From NCBI RefSeq assembly GCF_040958095.1, contig NC_091227.1, forward strand, positions 18,791,210-18,855,209: a DNA stretch of 64,000 nt, read 5' to 3'. The notes beneath the pieces were generated by a model. The model was not told the origin of the DNA and searched no databases. It worked only from the letters and a program-made list of their open reading frames with translations. The position numbers were made by a program, and so were the translations under genes. This DNA comes from Procambarus clarkii (taxonomy: Eukaryota > Arthropoda > Malacostraca > Decapoda > Cambaridae). Shown one piece after another: positions 34,701-44,750 of this stretch. Every line of letters begins with the position of its first letter. Within the stretch, counting starts at the first letter, position 1.

Positions 34701-37682
34701 TGGATTGATGAAGGTAAATACAGTATTGGAACCCTAAATAAGAAGTGATATTGCCTGGTATTAATCGAGTATAGTTATGTACTGTAATGCCAAACCAACT
34801 TTGTAAAGATGTGCAGTACAACCTTCAAATAATGAAATATCACAAGTAGCAGACATATTTTGTTAACAGACTAGTTCTTCATAATTCAGATGAAGATCTG
34901 GATTAGTTGATGCAATTGTCAAATATCAGAATCAACTTGGTATAGCAATCCTTACCCTATTTCCAGTTTAACCCCTGCACTGCACACCTGTTTTTGGCAA
35001 AAACTTCATAGTGCAATTGTTAAGGACATATTTTTGTTGTTTTTATAAATATTCAGGTGAAGGTAATATTAAAATGTTTCCAAACTCAACTATTTTCATT
35101 TCAAAACACAAAGAAAACATTAACCCTTTAACTGCGCAATGCGCCTGCAGGCCCAGGCTTCAGGTGCGCAACGCACCTCCGGGTATTTGTATTTTTCACG
35201 TTCCATTCAAAACTCCCGCGGCTACATGGGGTTCACATCAGCTTCCTCAGGGCTCTTGTAAACAGACGCCATCTTTAAAAAAAATCGTGGTCCACATTCT
35301 CAGGTGTGGGAACCTCAGTAGTGAGTGAGCAACCAAGGTTGGCGCTCGCAGCATGAGCGCACAGCACTGCTGTTCAGCGTGTGACCACAGCATCGCCTAA
35401 TAATGTCATAATATATATATAACTTGTATTATTTAGCCATGATAGTATTATAGAAGAGCCTGAGTGTGATAATGACTGGGTACTATGTTCAAATATCAGT
35501 GATTCAATGCTGTTCACGATGTTCACAGAGCTAGCCACAGCACCACAGCATTATTTCGTTCATCTAGGAATCTTCAAACGACTTTTTAGGTTCCTTTTCA
35601 AAATAAATTTGTGGTCAATTATTCATTTACAGGAATTAGTGATCAAGATTGTGATTATAATTAGCATTTTTTGAGTGTAGTATTGTGGAAGGAGGAATTG
35701 TGGTGAGGGAGGGAGAAAATTGAGGTACCCTCACTGTGTGGCAGCCACTCTTGTTTTGCTCATCATACTAGCTTCGTGGTTCGCTATGGGGAACACACAT
35801 GTACATGGGTATATACAGTGTGTGTATGTATATAGTGTAATAACAGCAATAGGAGTATGTTGAGAGGAGCTAAGAACATAAGAACAAAGGTAACTGCAGA
35901 AGGCCTATTGGCCCATATGAGGCAGCTGCTACGCGATGTTCTGAATGTGTTGATGGTAAATGTATATAGTGTGTGACATTGTATAGTGTGTACATATGTT
36001 GTAAATATACATAAATGAACATGAAACATTGGTGTCAATAACTGTATGATGGGAGGGGCAAAGTTGGCGAATACAATGTTGGAGAAGTGAGAGAGGGAGG
36101 GCTGGCTGGGTGTGACAGCTCTCACTCGCGGTGTTCTGAATGTGTTGATGGTGAATATATATAGTGTGTGACAGTTTATAGTCTGTAAATAGATTGTATA
36201 TATACATAAATTAGCATGATACATGGTAAATATGTGCAACATATTTACCGGGAGCCGGTCGGCCGAGCGGACAGCACGCTGGACTTGTGATCCTGTGGTC
36301 CTGGGTTCGATCCCAGGCGCCGGCGAGAAACAATGGGCAGAGTTTCTTTCACTCTATGCCCCTGTTACCTAGCAGTAAAATAGGTACCTGGGTGTTAGTC
36401 AGCTGTCACGGGCTGCTTCCTGGGGGTGGAGGCCTGGTCGAGGGCCGGGCCGCGGGGACACTAAAAGCCCGAAATCATCTCAAGATAACATATGTGTACA
36501 CAAGTGTCATGCACGTAACACAGTGTCCTTGGACAGTACGGATGTTTTACTGCCATAATATAGTGTACGTGTTTATTATACATAGGATTAGCGCATAAAA
36601 ACAAATAAAATGTATTTGGAACTGTGCGCAAAAAATGAACAAAAACATATTCGCGGCAACTCGCGTGCCCCGCCCCGGGCGCCCCACCGGCCCCGGGAGC
36701 TTACTGCACGGGCGCACAGGGAATGATGAAGTCACACGCCACCTTATGGACCCCATAGCAGCCAAAGTAAGTACAATTTCGAAATTCCGTTGCTATACCC
36801 AAATACAGGGAGGGGTTTTTGACACTTTCAGAACTAAAAAGAATTTTTTCCCGAGAATTTATTTCTTGCGCACTGGAGGGTGTCATATTTATAGGCCACG
36901 CAGTTAAAGGGTTAAAAACATTAAAATATAGCCTAATAAAAAAAATGCACAACTCTCAAAACGACATTTGTTGTTTGGCGCAGTGCAGTGGTTAAACATG
37001 TTGGTGGTAGGCAACCCGAAAAGATGGAAAAATAGTATATATTTGATATTTAGAACACTTAGCCATTTTTCCATTCATTAATACACACATTTTATTTATG
37101 AAATTAAATCTATAATCTTTTGTAGATTCATGGTTGACCAATGGAGGAAAACAAGATGAGGAGGCCGTGAGTGATGATGGAGCCTTACGTTATGAGGGTA
37201 GTGGCAGTGGTGATGGCTCACTCAATGTCAATTATCCGCCTGATGATGAAGATGCATATGTCAAGAAAAAGGACAAAACTTATTTGAAAAAGCAAAGCAA
37301 TGAAGATGTGTATGGCGATGATGAAGATAATTATGAATTCAATCATCAAGATACAGGAAACAGTCAAGTTGGCTCAGGGAATACATACAGCGAATATGAC
37401 AAGAGGTATGATGGCTCTGGTGCTGATTGGGATGGGATGGATGGTGATTTAGAGGGATCTGGCAACTATGATAAACCACAAGCTCCCAATTTGGATAAAG
37501 AATCTCCCTACGAGTCATACGAACCCCCAAGCATTCCCCGTCAACCAACTGATCACAGTGTTCCTAAACATGAAGTAGACCAGCCACCTTCTGCTGCTGC
37601 TAAAAAAACCATGTCTCTCAATCGTGCCATTACTATTTACATGTTGCCGGCTTTCATCATGTTCCTTGGATCACTAGCCTAA
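25560..37682 (+). CDS. dlp-like: Glypican, GPC4/6 - Dally-like type (nine exons, 5' partial)
   Basis: Cell-surface heparan sulfate proteoglycan core protein. By family knowledge it is GPI-anchored and modulates Wnt, Hedgehog and BMP ligands. Joining 25560-25721, 26106-26340, 28129-28285, 30179-30344, 31137-31267, 32770-32946, 33733-33836, 34574-34713 and 37126-37682 gives one open frame of 609 residues and a TAA stop. Every intron is GT-AG and phases agree across all joins. Thirteen cysteines fall in the order expected of glypicans; the missing fourteenth belongs to the N-terminal exon. Recognisable blocks are [37 protein letters not shown] and the convertase site RSKR (residues 296-299). The acidic C-terminal region has Ser-Gly at residues 450, 452, 508, 522 and 536, followed by a hydrophobic tail. 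The first visible codon is split (phase 1), so an upstream exon with the signal peptide is needed. GPC4/6 - dlp is preferred over Dally/GPC3 from overall similarity, but this rests on recall, not alignment. Confidence 0.95.
26106..26340 (+). CDS. dlp-like: Glypican exon B
   Basis: Acceptor ttttccag ends at 26105 and donor GTAAGT begins at 26341. The split codon G|AG gives Glu55. The exon encodes residues 55-132 plus two bases of Arg133 (phase 2 exit). The sequence is helical and cysteine-free ([24 protein letters not shown]), matching the glypican N-lobe helix bundle. Confidence 0.95.
26341..28128 (+). other. Glypican intron B-C
   Basis: AT-rich. It contains the foldback repeat at 27148-27313 and scraps of the same family at 26757-26790 and 27658-27685. 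The frame at 27672-27884 has no recognisable content. Confidence 0.7.
27148..27313. repeat. Imperfect foldback repeat (about 60-bp arms)
   Basis: Arm 27148-27206 (accaaaccacacactagaaa, ttgaagagacgacgacg...) is the inverted, diverged partner of 27254-27313 (...cgtctccatctcttcaattt, ctagtgtttggtttagtct). The spacer repeats attgtcctggacca. Single arms occur near 26757, 32615-32660 and 51911-51985. Confidence 0.7.
28129..28285 (+). CDS. dlp-like: Glypican exon C
   Basis: Acceptor ttctttcag ends at 28128 and donor GTATGA begins at 28286. It completes Arg133 and encodes residues 134-185 in phase 0. It holds one conserved cysteine (LRCV) and the family-typical block [13 protein letters not shown] followed by AFV-like [13 protein letters not shown]. 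Confidence 0.95.
29041..29315. mobile_element. Small TTAA-flanked element (MITE-like)
   Basis: TTAA at 29037-29040 and 29316-29319 flank 275 bases that begin CCCTTGTACTGC and end ATTCCAAGGG, so the terminal CCCTTG is inverted at the two ends. TTAA targets with CCC-starting ends are a piggyBac superfamily hallmark. No coding capacity. Confidence 0.5.
29673..29723. repeat. Perfect 23-bp hairpin with 5-base loop
   Basis: 29673-29695 is the exact reverse complement of 29701-29723; the loop is ttgac. Located in the glypican intron. Confidence 0.9.
30179..30344 (+). CDS. dlp-like: Glypican exon D (cysteine-rich signature)
   Basis: Acceptor tggcacag ends at 30178 and donor GTATGT begins at 30345. 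Residues 186-240 contain six cysteines, including the run CATCAG...PCFQYC...LC. This is the region used as the glypican family signature. From memory of that pattern, two positions deviate here: His after CATCAG, and Leu instead of Gly before the last Cys. The deviation looks like normal divergence, not damage. Confidence 0.95.
30345..31136 (+). other. Glypican intron D-E
   Basis: AT-rich with a tatatatacaggtatatata patch at 30742-30762. No extra exon seen. Confidence 0.65.
31137..31267 (+). CDS. dlp-like: Glypican exon E
   Basis: Acceptor ttttcag ends at 31136 and donor GTAAGG begins at 31268. The split codon G|AT gives Asp241. Residues 241-284 carry the strongly conserved block [14 protein letters not shown] and SDAVMNFQE. 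Phase 0 exit. Confidence 0.95.
31268..32769 (+). other. Glypican intron E-F with dispersed repeat and LINE remnant
   Basis: 31412-31600 is a dispersed-repeat-like segment (gtaggcatccatcagtctca ... ccaatggaaaggcacaccaa) resembling a SINE I associate with arthropod genomes, from memory only. 31790-32170 is a decayed LINE reverse transcriptase piece on the + strand (see separate entry). Confidence 0.55.
31790..32170 (+). pseudogene. LINE reverse transcriptase remnant
   Basis: With frame changes it reads [33 protein letters not shown] and [14 protein letters not shown]. These correspond to the FADDTKI motif and the following QMKFN-DKC region of CR1/Jockey-like reverse transcriptases. Stops and a changed catalytic block (ADD to TGD) show it is dead. 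Confidence 0.65.
32770..32946 (+). CDS. dlp-like: Glypican exon F (convertase site)
   Basis: Acceptor tttaccag ends at 32769 and donor GTTAGT begins at 32947; the exon is 59 codons, phase 0 at both ends. It begins [11 protein letters not shown] and runs into RSKR at 32803-32814, a furin-type site at the place where glypicans are cleaved by convertases. The rest is hydrophilic and charged, as expected of the flexible loop after the site. Confidence 0.94.
32947..33732 (+). other. Glypican intron F-G
   Basis: AT-rich. A short SINE-1 tail-like scrap (atcttgaagtgatttcagag) lies at 33347-33376. Confidence 0.6.
33733..33836 (+). CDS. dlp-like: Glypican exon G
   Basis: Acceptor cttaacag ends at 33732. 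The donor was chosen as GTGCGT at 33837, because it leaves AA to pair with the first base of the next exon (Lys378) and keeps the frame; a GT at 33841 would break it. Residues 344-377 include [13 protein letters not shown] and NCW, conserved cysteines 13 and 14. Confidence 0.92.
33837..34573 (+). other. Glypican intron G-H
   Basis: AT-rich and unique; nothing recognised. Confidence 0.6.
34574..34713 (+). CDS. dlp-like: Glypican exon H
   Basis: Acceptor tttttccag ends at 34573 and donor GTAAAT begins at 34714. Residues 378-424 contain a possible N-glycosylation site (NVS) and the helix [21 protein letters not shown], which matches the last folded helix of glypican cores. Exit phase 1; the intron that follows holds the nested TTAA elements. 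Confidence 0.93.
35124..36911. mobile_element. Inner TTAA-flanked non-autonomous transposon, 1.8 kb
   Basis: TTAA at 35120-35123 and 36912-36915. The left end CCCTTTAACTGCGCAA and the inverted right end CCCTTTAACTGCGTGG share 13 bases. No transposase is encoded. Inside are an inverted-duplicated ~150-base segment (35935-36030 and 36120-36210, ttctgaatgtgttgatgg), an aagaacataagaacaaaggt segment (35874-35938), and a SINE-1 copy. TTAA targets and CCC ends suggest a piggyBac-type element. Confidence 0.7.
36250..36488 (+). mobile_element. SINE-1 full copy inside the TTAA element
   Basis: Head ggagccggtcggccgagcgg, box B ggttcgatcccagg, body and tail atctcaagata. Its near-consensus sequence points to a young insertion. 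Confidence 0.9.
37126..37682 (+). CDS. dlp-like: Glypican exon I (glycosaminoglycan region, GPI tail, stop)
   Basis: Acceptor cttttgtag ends at 37125; the split codon G|AT gives Asp425. The exon encodes residues 425-609 and ends with TAA at 37680-37682. It has Ser-Gly sites at residues 450, 452, 508, 522 and 536 in an Asp/Glu-rich setting, which favours heparan sulfate attachment. A basic KK is followed by about 20 mostly hydrophobic residues ending MFLGSLA, a typical GPI signal. A small-residue omega site near SAAAKK is plausible. This stalk is longer than in vertebrate GPC4. Confidence 0.95.
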
Positions 37683-40600
37683 GTCCATACAATGTTTGGC
37701 TCAGCCCCTGGGCAGAATCTAGTGAAGAATCAGGATCAAGATGTTTCCTGGATTTTAGAACAAACTGTAAGCACCATCATTTATTTGGTAATAAATACCA
37801 AGTGTCATTGTTATTGGTGGCTGTGAAGCCATATATATGCACCAGTAATTGACGCAGGGTAAGGACTGAGGTTTGGAGTAGTGTATTGTAAATGCATTAG
37901 ACTCCAAATGATTACCTGAATGAGGAAGCATACCTATAGTAGTTAATATATCATGCTCAGAAAGACTTAGTATATTGCACATATAGCATAAAGAAAGCAG
38001 CTCATAAGTTTTGATATGTCACAAAAGTTTGTGTTGAACATTTATGATGTTCATATATAAAAAGTGAATAAGTGATTATACGATGTGGAAATATTGAAGT
38101 GTTCAAGAGTTCAGTTATAACGGAAGATAAGAAATGAACTTTGATGTGTTCAAGTTGGAGATGCTCCATTTAGAGACATACCACTGTTACATAAAAGCAG
38201 TGTCTTGAGGAGCCTTACCAAGATGCGTGTGATTGTGAGGGGTTATAATGTGGTTAGTCATTAACATAATTAGAGAGGAGGATTATGATAATATCCCCTC
38301 TTACATAATGTGCTAGAGTCTGGAGGTCTTCTCCACAATAAGTTTTTTTTATTATTCTTTGGGAGATACATGGAGATTTCACATTAGGTAGCTGAAAAAA
38401 TAAACTGATGGTTCTTATAGCCATTTACTAGGCCACAAGAATGAAGAGATGCTTGCTCTTCTGTGCAAAACGTGTACGCCACGAGTCTGGACCTGTGTAG
38501 CACTTCTCACTCAATTTTATTTATTAATGTACAGTAGTTGTATTACAGCTTGACATCTATATTTAATCACTGTTTATTATTCAGCTTTACTAATACTACT
38601 ATTTTATGGTAGTTTTGGTTTAATTGGTTAGCCATTTCTCGGAAGGGACGCAAAAGTTAAATTCTTAGTCTTATTTCATGAAGATATAAATAATTATTCA
38701 AATTTCAAAAGTTAGCTCTATACAAAAATTTAATATTCAACCAAATTAAATGCACTTTCTTTTTTTTTTCTTTTTTTTTCGTTTTTTTCTTTTTTTTTGT
38801 TGCTGTGATAGGTGAAAATATCAAAAGTTACCTTGGTCTCTCTAATCAAAACTTGGCCGTCCAGGCATAAAATCTGCTTGCTAATCCTTATTTTATAAAT
38901 TAAGTAGCTTTCATGTATTAAAGAAATGTATGTACCCCATCTTGGTATGAATGTATCACTTATTAATTTTGCTGTATATGTATCCTTTTTCAAGAGTGAA
39001 GAAAGTATTGATAGAGTCATCTTAATCATTACCATTTGTCATGTGTTAAGTTTTGTCCATGTAAGTGTTTCTTTCATCATTGTCATTGTGGGAAAGTGAT
39101 TGTATGTGGTATATGGTACTCATTATAATTGCATATAGTCATGTTTTGAATGCATAATGTAGCCCAACAAGTCGACCTCTTATCCTAGGTATTCTGCTGC
39201 AGGTAGAAGATTACACTACAGACTGTTTTTCTTGATGTTCACCTGGTGATTGCCTACACTGCAGGCTGTTCTCCAGTGTTATACATTTTGTATCACAATG
39301 GATAGCACGAACTGATACCGTTAATGTTCTATAAATTGCCAGATGCGCAGTGGCATCTGCTGCTATCTTCGTGTTTGGCTTTTGATATCGGCAGTAAGCA
39401 ATACGGGCAATAGTATAGTTGTTCTGCTGCTGGTATTATGAGTGTACAAGGTATGCTGTTATATTCAGCAGAATTTGGCAAGGAACAGCAATAAAACTGT
39501 GTACAATGTAATGGAGTATAAGAAGAAAATTAGATTACATTTTCAAAATATATATTTTTTTTCCATTGCCCTATGGGGTGTTTTAGTAAATATTACGTAT
39601 TGCATCCTGACCATTTTGATTTAGTTAATTACACTTGATATTCAGGTCATGATGTTACAGAATTCTGTTTAATTTGTAAGAGTACACAGATGCTGATCTC
39701 AAGAGCTTAGATATCTCTACCTCCTTACCATATCCAGATAGTCAACAAGTTTTATTTTTGGTCTTTATACACAGAATGTTTTCTAAAGATATTTTACATC
39801 CTAATTATATTTAGGCTTTAACAATGCTAAAGATTTTAAGTTTTGGATTGACTGGCAGCTATCACATCTTTATAATGGGCATCTTGTGGCGATGCTGTAA
39901 CACACGCAGCCATTTGTTGCTCCAATCGCTGAAGTTAGCGCATAATACTGCTGAGGTTTTCCTGAGAGCATTCAGTCTGTATAAAGGACCGAGGTGCTTG
40001 TTACATTCCCATCAAAAATTAGAACAATTACATTTTTCAGTTACTATTTGGAAAACTGTCCATTCTCAATTTGTTTTGACATGCATTTGCTGCATGTTTT
40101 ATGCAAGGTAAAATTTGCCTGTAGGTAACTGGTATATAGTTACCTTTTTTAATTTAAATCAAATATGTGTTTATGATCAGTCACTTGTCCTTTAATGTGC
40201 TATAAACCCCCCTCCCCCCCCCCCACCCCCACCATAAATACCGGTAATTTTCAGATTAGGTTAGAGTCTGAGATTTTTCATTTTCTCATATACTGGGATG
40301 CATAACTTTTAGTTTCTTGAGGAAACGTTTAATTTATGCAGAATTGCCATATTTTGAACAATAGTATGATTTGACTTAGGTGGTTTCAACTTCATGCTAG
40401 TACTGAATTAAATTTGGTAACAATTATTATACTGTAGTACCTTAATGTGGAGATAATGACCCTGTATAGCATACTGATGTATAGTAGAGATTTGCAGTAT
40501 CTTATGAGAGTACATTTTATTTTTTAGTCTAATTGAAAGAATCAACAATCCTCTTTATTTTTTTTTCACACTACACGTGTTAATTTAATACTGTAGAAAA

Positions 40601-41140
40601 AGAATTCTTAGATCCTACCAAATAATCATCTTGGACAATCACACACCTTTTACTTGTACAAATTATGTTCAACAATTTATTATTAAATCTAAGTATGCCC
40701 CAGCTCATTAATGGCAAGAAATTTAATTAGTGATGATGGACTAATTAGCATAATAGAAATTAGTGAATTTAATAGTGAATAGTGAACATATTAACAAGTA
40801 CTAACATGGTAATGAAACCACATTAGTCAGTTGCTGATTCACTGGAGAAGAGACATTGCATTTAATTATATTGTCAGCATATGTCATGGTATGTGCATTT
40901 ATAGTTGCCTCTACCATTCATCTGGCACTGAACGAAATTCCGCTCTGTAGGGAAGACGTCTGTACAGAGATATTTTGTTATTTTATTGTAAATAATACAT
41001 AATGTGAAAAATCTATATAGTTTTATTTTTCTCAAATGAATACTGACTGTCTTTCTGCCATTAGAAATAATGGAAGCTGATTGTTAGGGCCACATACTGC
41101 ACTCTGAAGCATGCATATAAAGTATTTAGTATTGTATTGT
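37683..41140 (+). other. Probable glypican 3' UTR and downstream AT-rich DNA
   Basis: AT-rich, mostly unique sequence directly after the stop codon with no supported open frame. Possible poly(A) signals AATAAA occur at 37790-37795, 38399-38404, 39490-39495 and 41323-41328, so the transcript end cannot be fixed. Notable pieces are a T-rich tract at 38758-38802 and a C-run near 40208-40230. No dispersed repeat of the families listed elsewhere was recognised here. Confidence 0.5.
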
Positions 41141-42143
41141 ATTCATACATTATAAACATATAATACAGTAATTATTGTTACAGTATACAATTGTTTTTTA
41201 TTTGAAAGGATAACTTTTGCAATTGTTTTTCCTATTATGGCAAGAAATGTACTACTGTACTGTTTTATACAACTGGCTGAATGGCACAAAGTGCCAACAA
41301 AGATACACACAAAAAAACATGCAATAAAATGCATCTTTCTACTGGGTCATGAGCTATCTTGCTATACCTTTCAAACCTTCAGTACCACACCAGGCTCTAA
41401 CAAGTCATGAGTGCCTATTGGAGACCAATTCTAGAATTGGTCTTCTCAGCAGAGAAAAAGGAGGAGTGAGGGGTGGGAGGGGAAGGTCTAGGAACACTTC
41501 AGTAACCAGAGATAAAAAAAGTTAGGTTTAGTCCACCAAAACAGATAAGTACATTGATTACACTGCAACATTTTATGTAAACAACCATTGACATTGATGC
41601 CTGGAGCAGTATACATGCTAGTGGAAAACAGATGTCGTTCCTGTGTCCTAGTCACAGACTCAGCCAGGTCTGAATGCCCAACAAAACCAACAGGTATGTT
41701 TTGCTGGGTGACTTGAAACCAAGAAAGAACATAAACCCTGGCCAGCAGACAGCCAGACTGGCTGGGAGCCCAAACTAGCTGGCCATCAAGCAACCTGTCC
41801 TTGGCCCAAGTCCATTCCATCCAGCGGTTGACCCCAAAGGTACATTCATCAATTTTAACATACTGTTCATTGAAAACAGGAATTTTCTCAAATATAAATT
41901 AATATTATTATATATTAGCATACTGTGCATATTTAGGCAGGGCAAGATATGGTTAGGTTAGGTGTTTATGTTCTGTTAGCAATTATTTGAATTTGTAGTA
42001 CATGAGTGAAGCATTTACAGCGTTGTGGTTCGAACAAAAGTCGTCAGCAAAGCCCTTGTTCAATAAGTGTTCAAACATCATATGTAAACTGTTTTCTATT
42101 CATAAACAGGGGGTTTGGCGGGTGCATGGACTGGACGTTGGTC
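41141..42143. other. Intergenic, unrecognised 110-residue frame
   Basis: The minus-strand frame 41488-41820 (110 residues, from MEWTWAKDRLLDGQL to FFYLWLLKCS) is open but matches nothing I recognise; its Trp/Cys-rich wording may come from a repeat. A 22-base perfect palindrome lies at 41422-41443. Confidence 0.35.
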
Positions 42144-42431
42144 TTTTTTTTTTTTTTTTTTTTTGAGATATATACAAGAGTTGTTACATTCTTGTACAGC
42201 CACTAGTACGCGTAGCGTTTCGGGCAAGTCCTTAATCCTATGGTTCCTGGAATACGATCCCCTGCCGCGAAGAATCGTTTTTTCATCCAAGTACACATTT
42301 TACTGTTGCGTTAAACAGAGGCTACAGTTAAGGAATTGCGCCCAGTAAATCCTCCCCGGCCAGGATACGAACCCATGACATAGCGCTCGCGGAACGCCAG
42401 GCGAGTGTCTTACCACTACACCACGGAGACT
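42144..42431 (-). mobile_element. SINE-2 full reverse copy with poly(A) tail
   Basis: A T-run at 42144-42164 (poly(A) on the minus strand), then the reverse end (gagatatatacaagagttgt), gcgtagcgtttcgggcaagt, the body, and the inverted head with box B ccaggatacgaaccc near 42360. The element ends accactacaccacgg. Confidence 0.85.
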
Positions 42432-42851
42432 GCTATTTGTTTATGAAGGCGGGCTGCATCAAGGTAGGTCAACATGCAAACCCTGTGAAGCCAAAATGAA
42501 ACGACAAAAGCTCAACAAAAACCCCGCTAGTTGCTAAACACCAAGGAAGCAGGAAGGTGCCTATGTTCTGAACCTTAATGGAATCTGACCCATATATCAA
42601 TCAGGTCAACCCATGTGTTGCGTTTCCAAAAGGGTCGCCCATGTTAGAATCGGTGAACGCCCTAGTAATATTGTTGAAAACATCTTAACTTATTAAACCA
42701 AAGGTCTTTTCATGTCAGAAGAACGGCAGAAACTGGATCTATATATGAAAACTCTTTCAGGACAAAATTTAAAGTAAAACTAAAGATATTTGTAGTTGTA
42801 TAAAAGTTGCATTTTTCATCGATCGTAGAACCGGAAATCCGCAATATTCAT

Positions 42852-44750
42852 CTCAGAACAATGCTTATTTCACGCAGAATCGTTAATAAGCGTAAGATTT
42901 TTATACGTCTCAAGAAAGATAGAAACATAATCTTCATTTTAAATGCTTTACCATGGGCATATTTGTATTTAAAGCGAAGATACGTGTATTTTTCCAATCG
43001 GCGAGCTCCGATCCCGCACAGATCCAGCAACGGAGTAACTCTCAGAACAATGCTTATTTCACGTAAATTCGTTAATAAACGCAAATGTTTTTATATGTGT
43101 TGAGAAAGATAGAAATATAAGCTTCATTTTAAATACTTTACCATAGATATATATAAAGTTCTAATGAAGATACATGTGTTTTAATAATCGCCGAGCTCCG
43201 ACCCCGCACAGACTGATCGACAGAGCAACTCTCTCTCAGAACAATGCTTATTTCACGTAAATTCATTAATAAACACATATGTTTTATATGTCTCAAAAAA
43301 GATAGAAATATAAGCTTCATTTTAAATACTTTAACATAGACATATATAAAGCTCAAGTGAAGATACATACGTTTTTATAGTGGCATTCAGTAGCTTGTCG
43401 GTCATGGAATGCAGAAGCCTACGCACTTGCCAATATAGTGTGTAATTAACAAAGATACGCTTATAAAGCCTAAAATATTATATGCCTTCAGAAAGACAGA
43501 GATATGCTCGTTATTGTGAGTGCACCAAAGGAAATATATCTTGTTGGAGGACAAAGATATATCAATTCTAAAATAAGTTTCGACTCTCGCTCGGGCGAGA
43601 GATAGCGCGACTCTCGCCCCATCTATTGGAGATTCTGTTCACCTAATGACCCAAAGCTCCATTAAGTTACATTAATCAATCCATTAATGTAACATCACTT
43701 GTATGTATATACCTTACCTGAATAAACATCTGAATCTGAATCTGAATCTGAGCTACTCAAAGCCTCCTAGCATTACTTAAATAATGAAGAAATATGGTAT
43801 ATTTATTCACTATAATGTTGGTGCTTAATGCAGAACACGAGAAAACATATATTTACTATAAAATAATATACTTCCATTATGAAATAAGTAAATATGTGGC
43901 CTCATAGGAAGTCAACGGTCCAGGTGTCAATGTTGTGGAGCGACTTATCCAAGATATATTGTTGTCTGGAAAGTGTTTGTTGGCATATCAACCTTCTGTA
44001 CACAGTGATCCAGTCGTCGCACTTCTCTCCTTAAATGATCGCAAATTTAGTTTATTATATTAACAAGTAGAATACGTATTTCTAATAATATCTAACATAA
44101 CTAGCCAGAAAATATTTAAGACTTATTGAAAAATACATGTCTGGAAGTTAAATCGACTTCATAGAACAATAGTGTTGGGCTATACTAATCGTTATTCGTT
44201 AGTATGCGTTCGCTACTTAAAACATTTACTGTACTGATGTAAAATCTCCCATGTCTCTTTGCACATGGAACACCGAACCTTACACAATCTCTGATATATT
44301 GTTTAATTAATAGAGATTCACTAATAAAGCTTATAATTGTATATGTTATCAAAAAGGCATAGATAAAGTCGTTCTTACGTTTTAGTCACAGAGATTAGAT
44401 ATTAGTAAAGTTCATTTTATTCAGGAAAGTACATAAATAGTCGATTTACAAACATAATATTGGATTTATAGATAGAGCTAGTACATACAATACCTAAAGC
44501 CACTAGTACGCATAGCGTTTCGGGCATATTATTGAGAGAGGAAAGATATTTATATTTAAACAATTTTTTTTTTACCGACGCTCTCTCTATTGATGAGAAC
44601 TACAACCTAATGAAGATAAATGTTAATTTTATGTAGATACTGTAATAAACGAAAGTTTTTAATGTCATCAGAGAAGCAGAAATATAGGCAAATTTTAAAT
44701 CCCTTGTCATAAATATAACTGAAGTGAAAGCAAAGATAAATGCATTTTGA
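42852..44750. repeat. Degenerate ~190-bp satellite-like array
   Basis: Three clear units start with ctcagaacaatgcttatttc at 42852, 43041 and 43235 (spacings 189 and 194). Each contains gaaagatagaaa, ttcattttaaatac and gccgagctccga words. Weaker echoes (aataaac, agatagaaatata, tttaaat) occur near 43450-43530, 44300-44370 and 44605-44740. A short (CTGAAT)n lies at 43729-43751. Confidence 0.7.

Larger units (their letters stand above)
34972..36991. mobile_element. Outer TTAA-flanked element, split by a later insertion
   Basis: TTAA at 34968-34971 and 36992-36995. The left end CCCCTGCACTGCACACC and the right end (reverse complement CCACTGCACTGCGCC) are inverted repeats. Without the inner element it would be about 230 bases. 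It lies in the glypican intron H-I. Confidence 0.6.
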
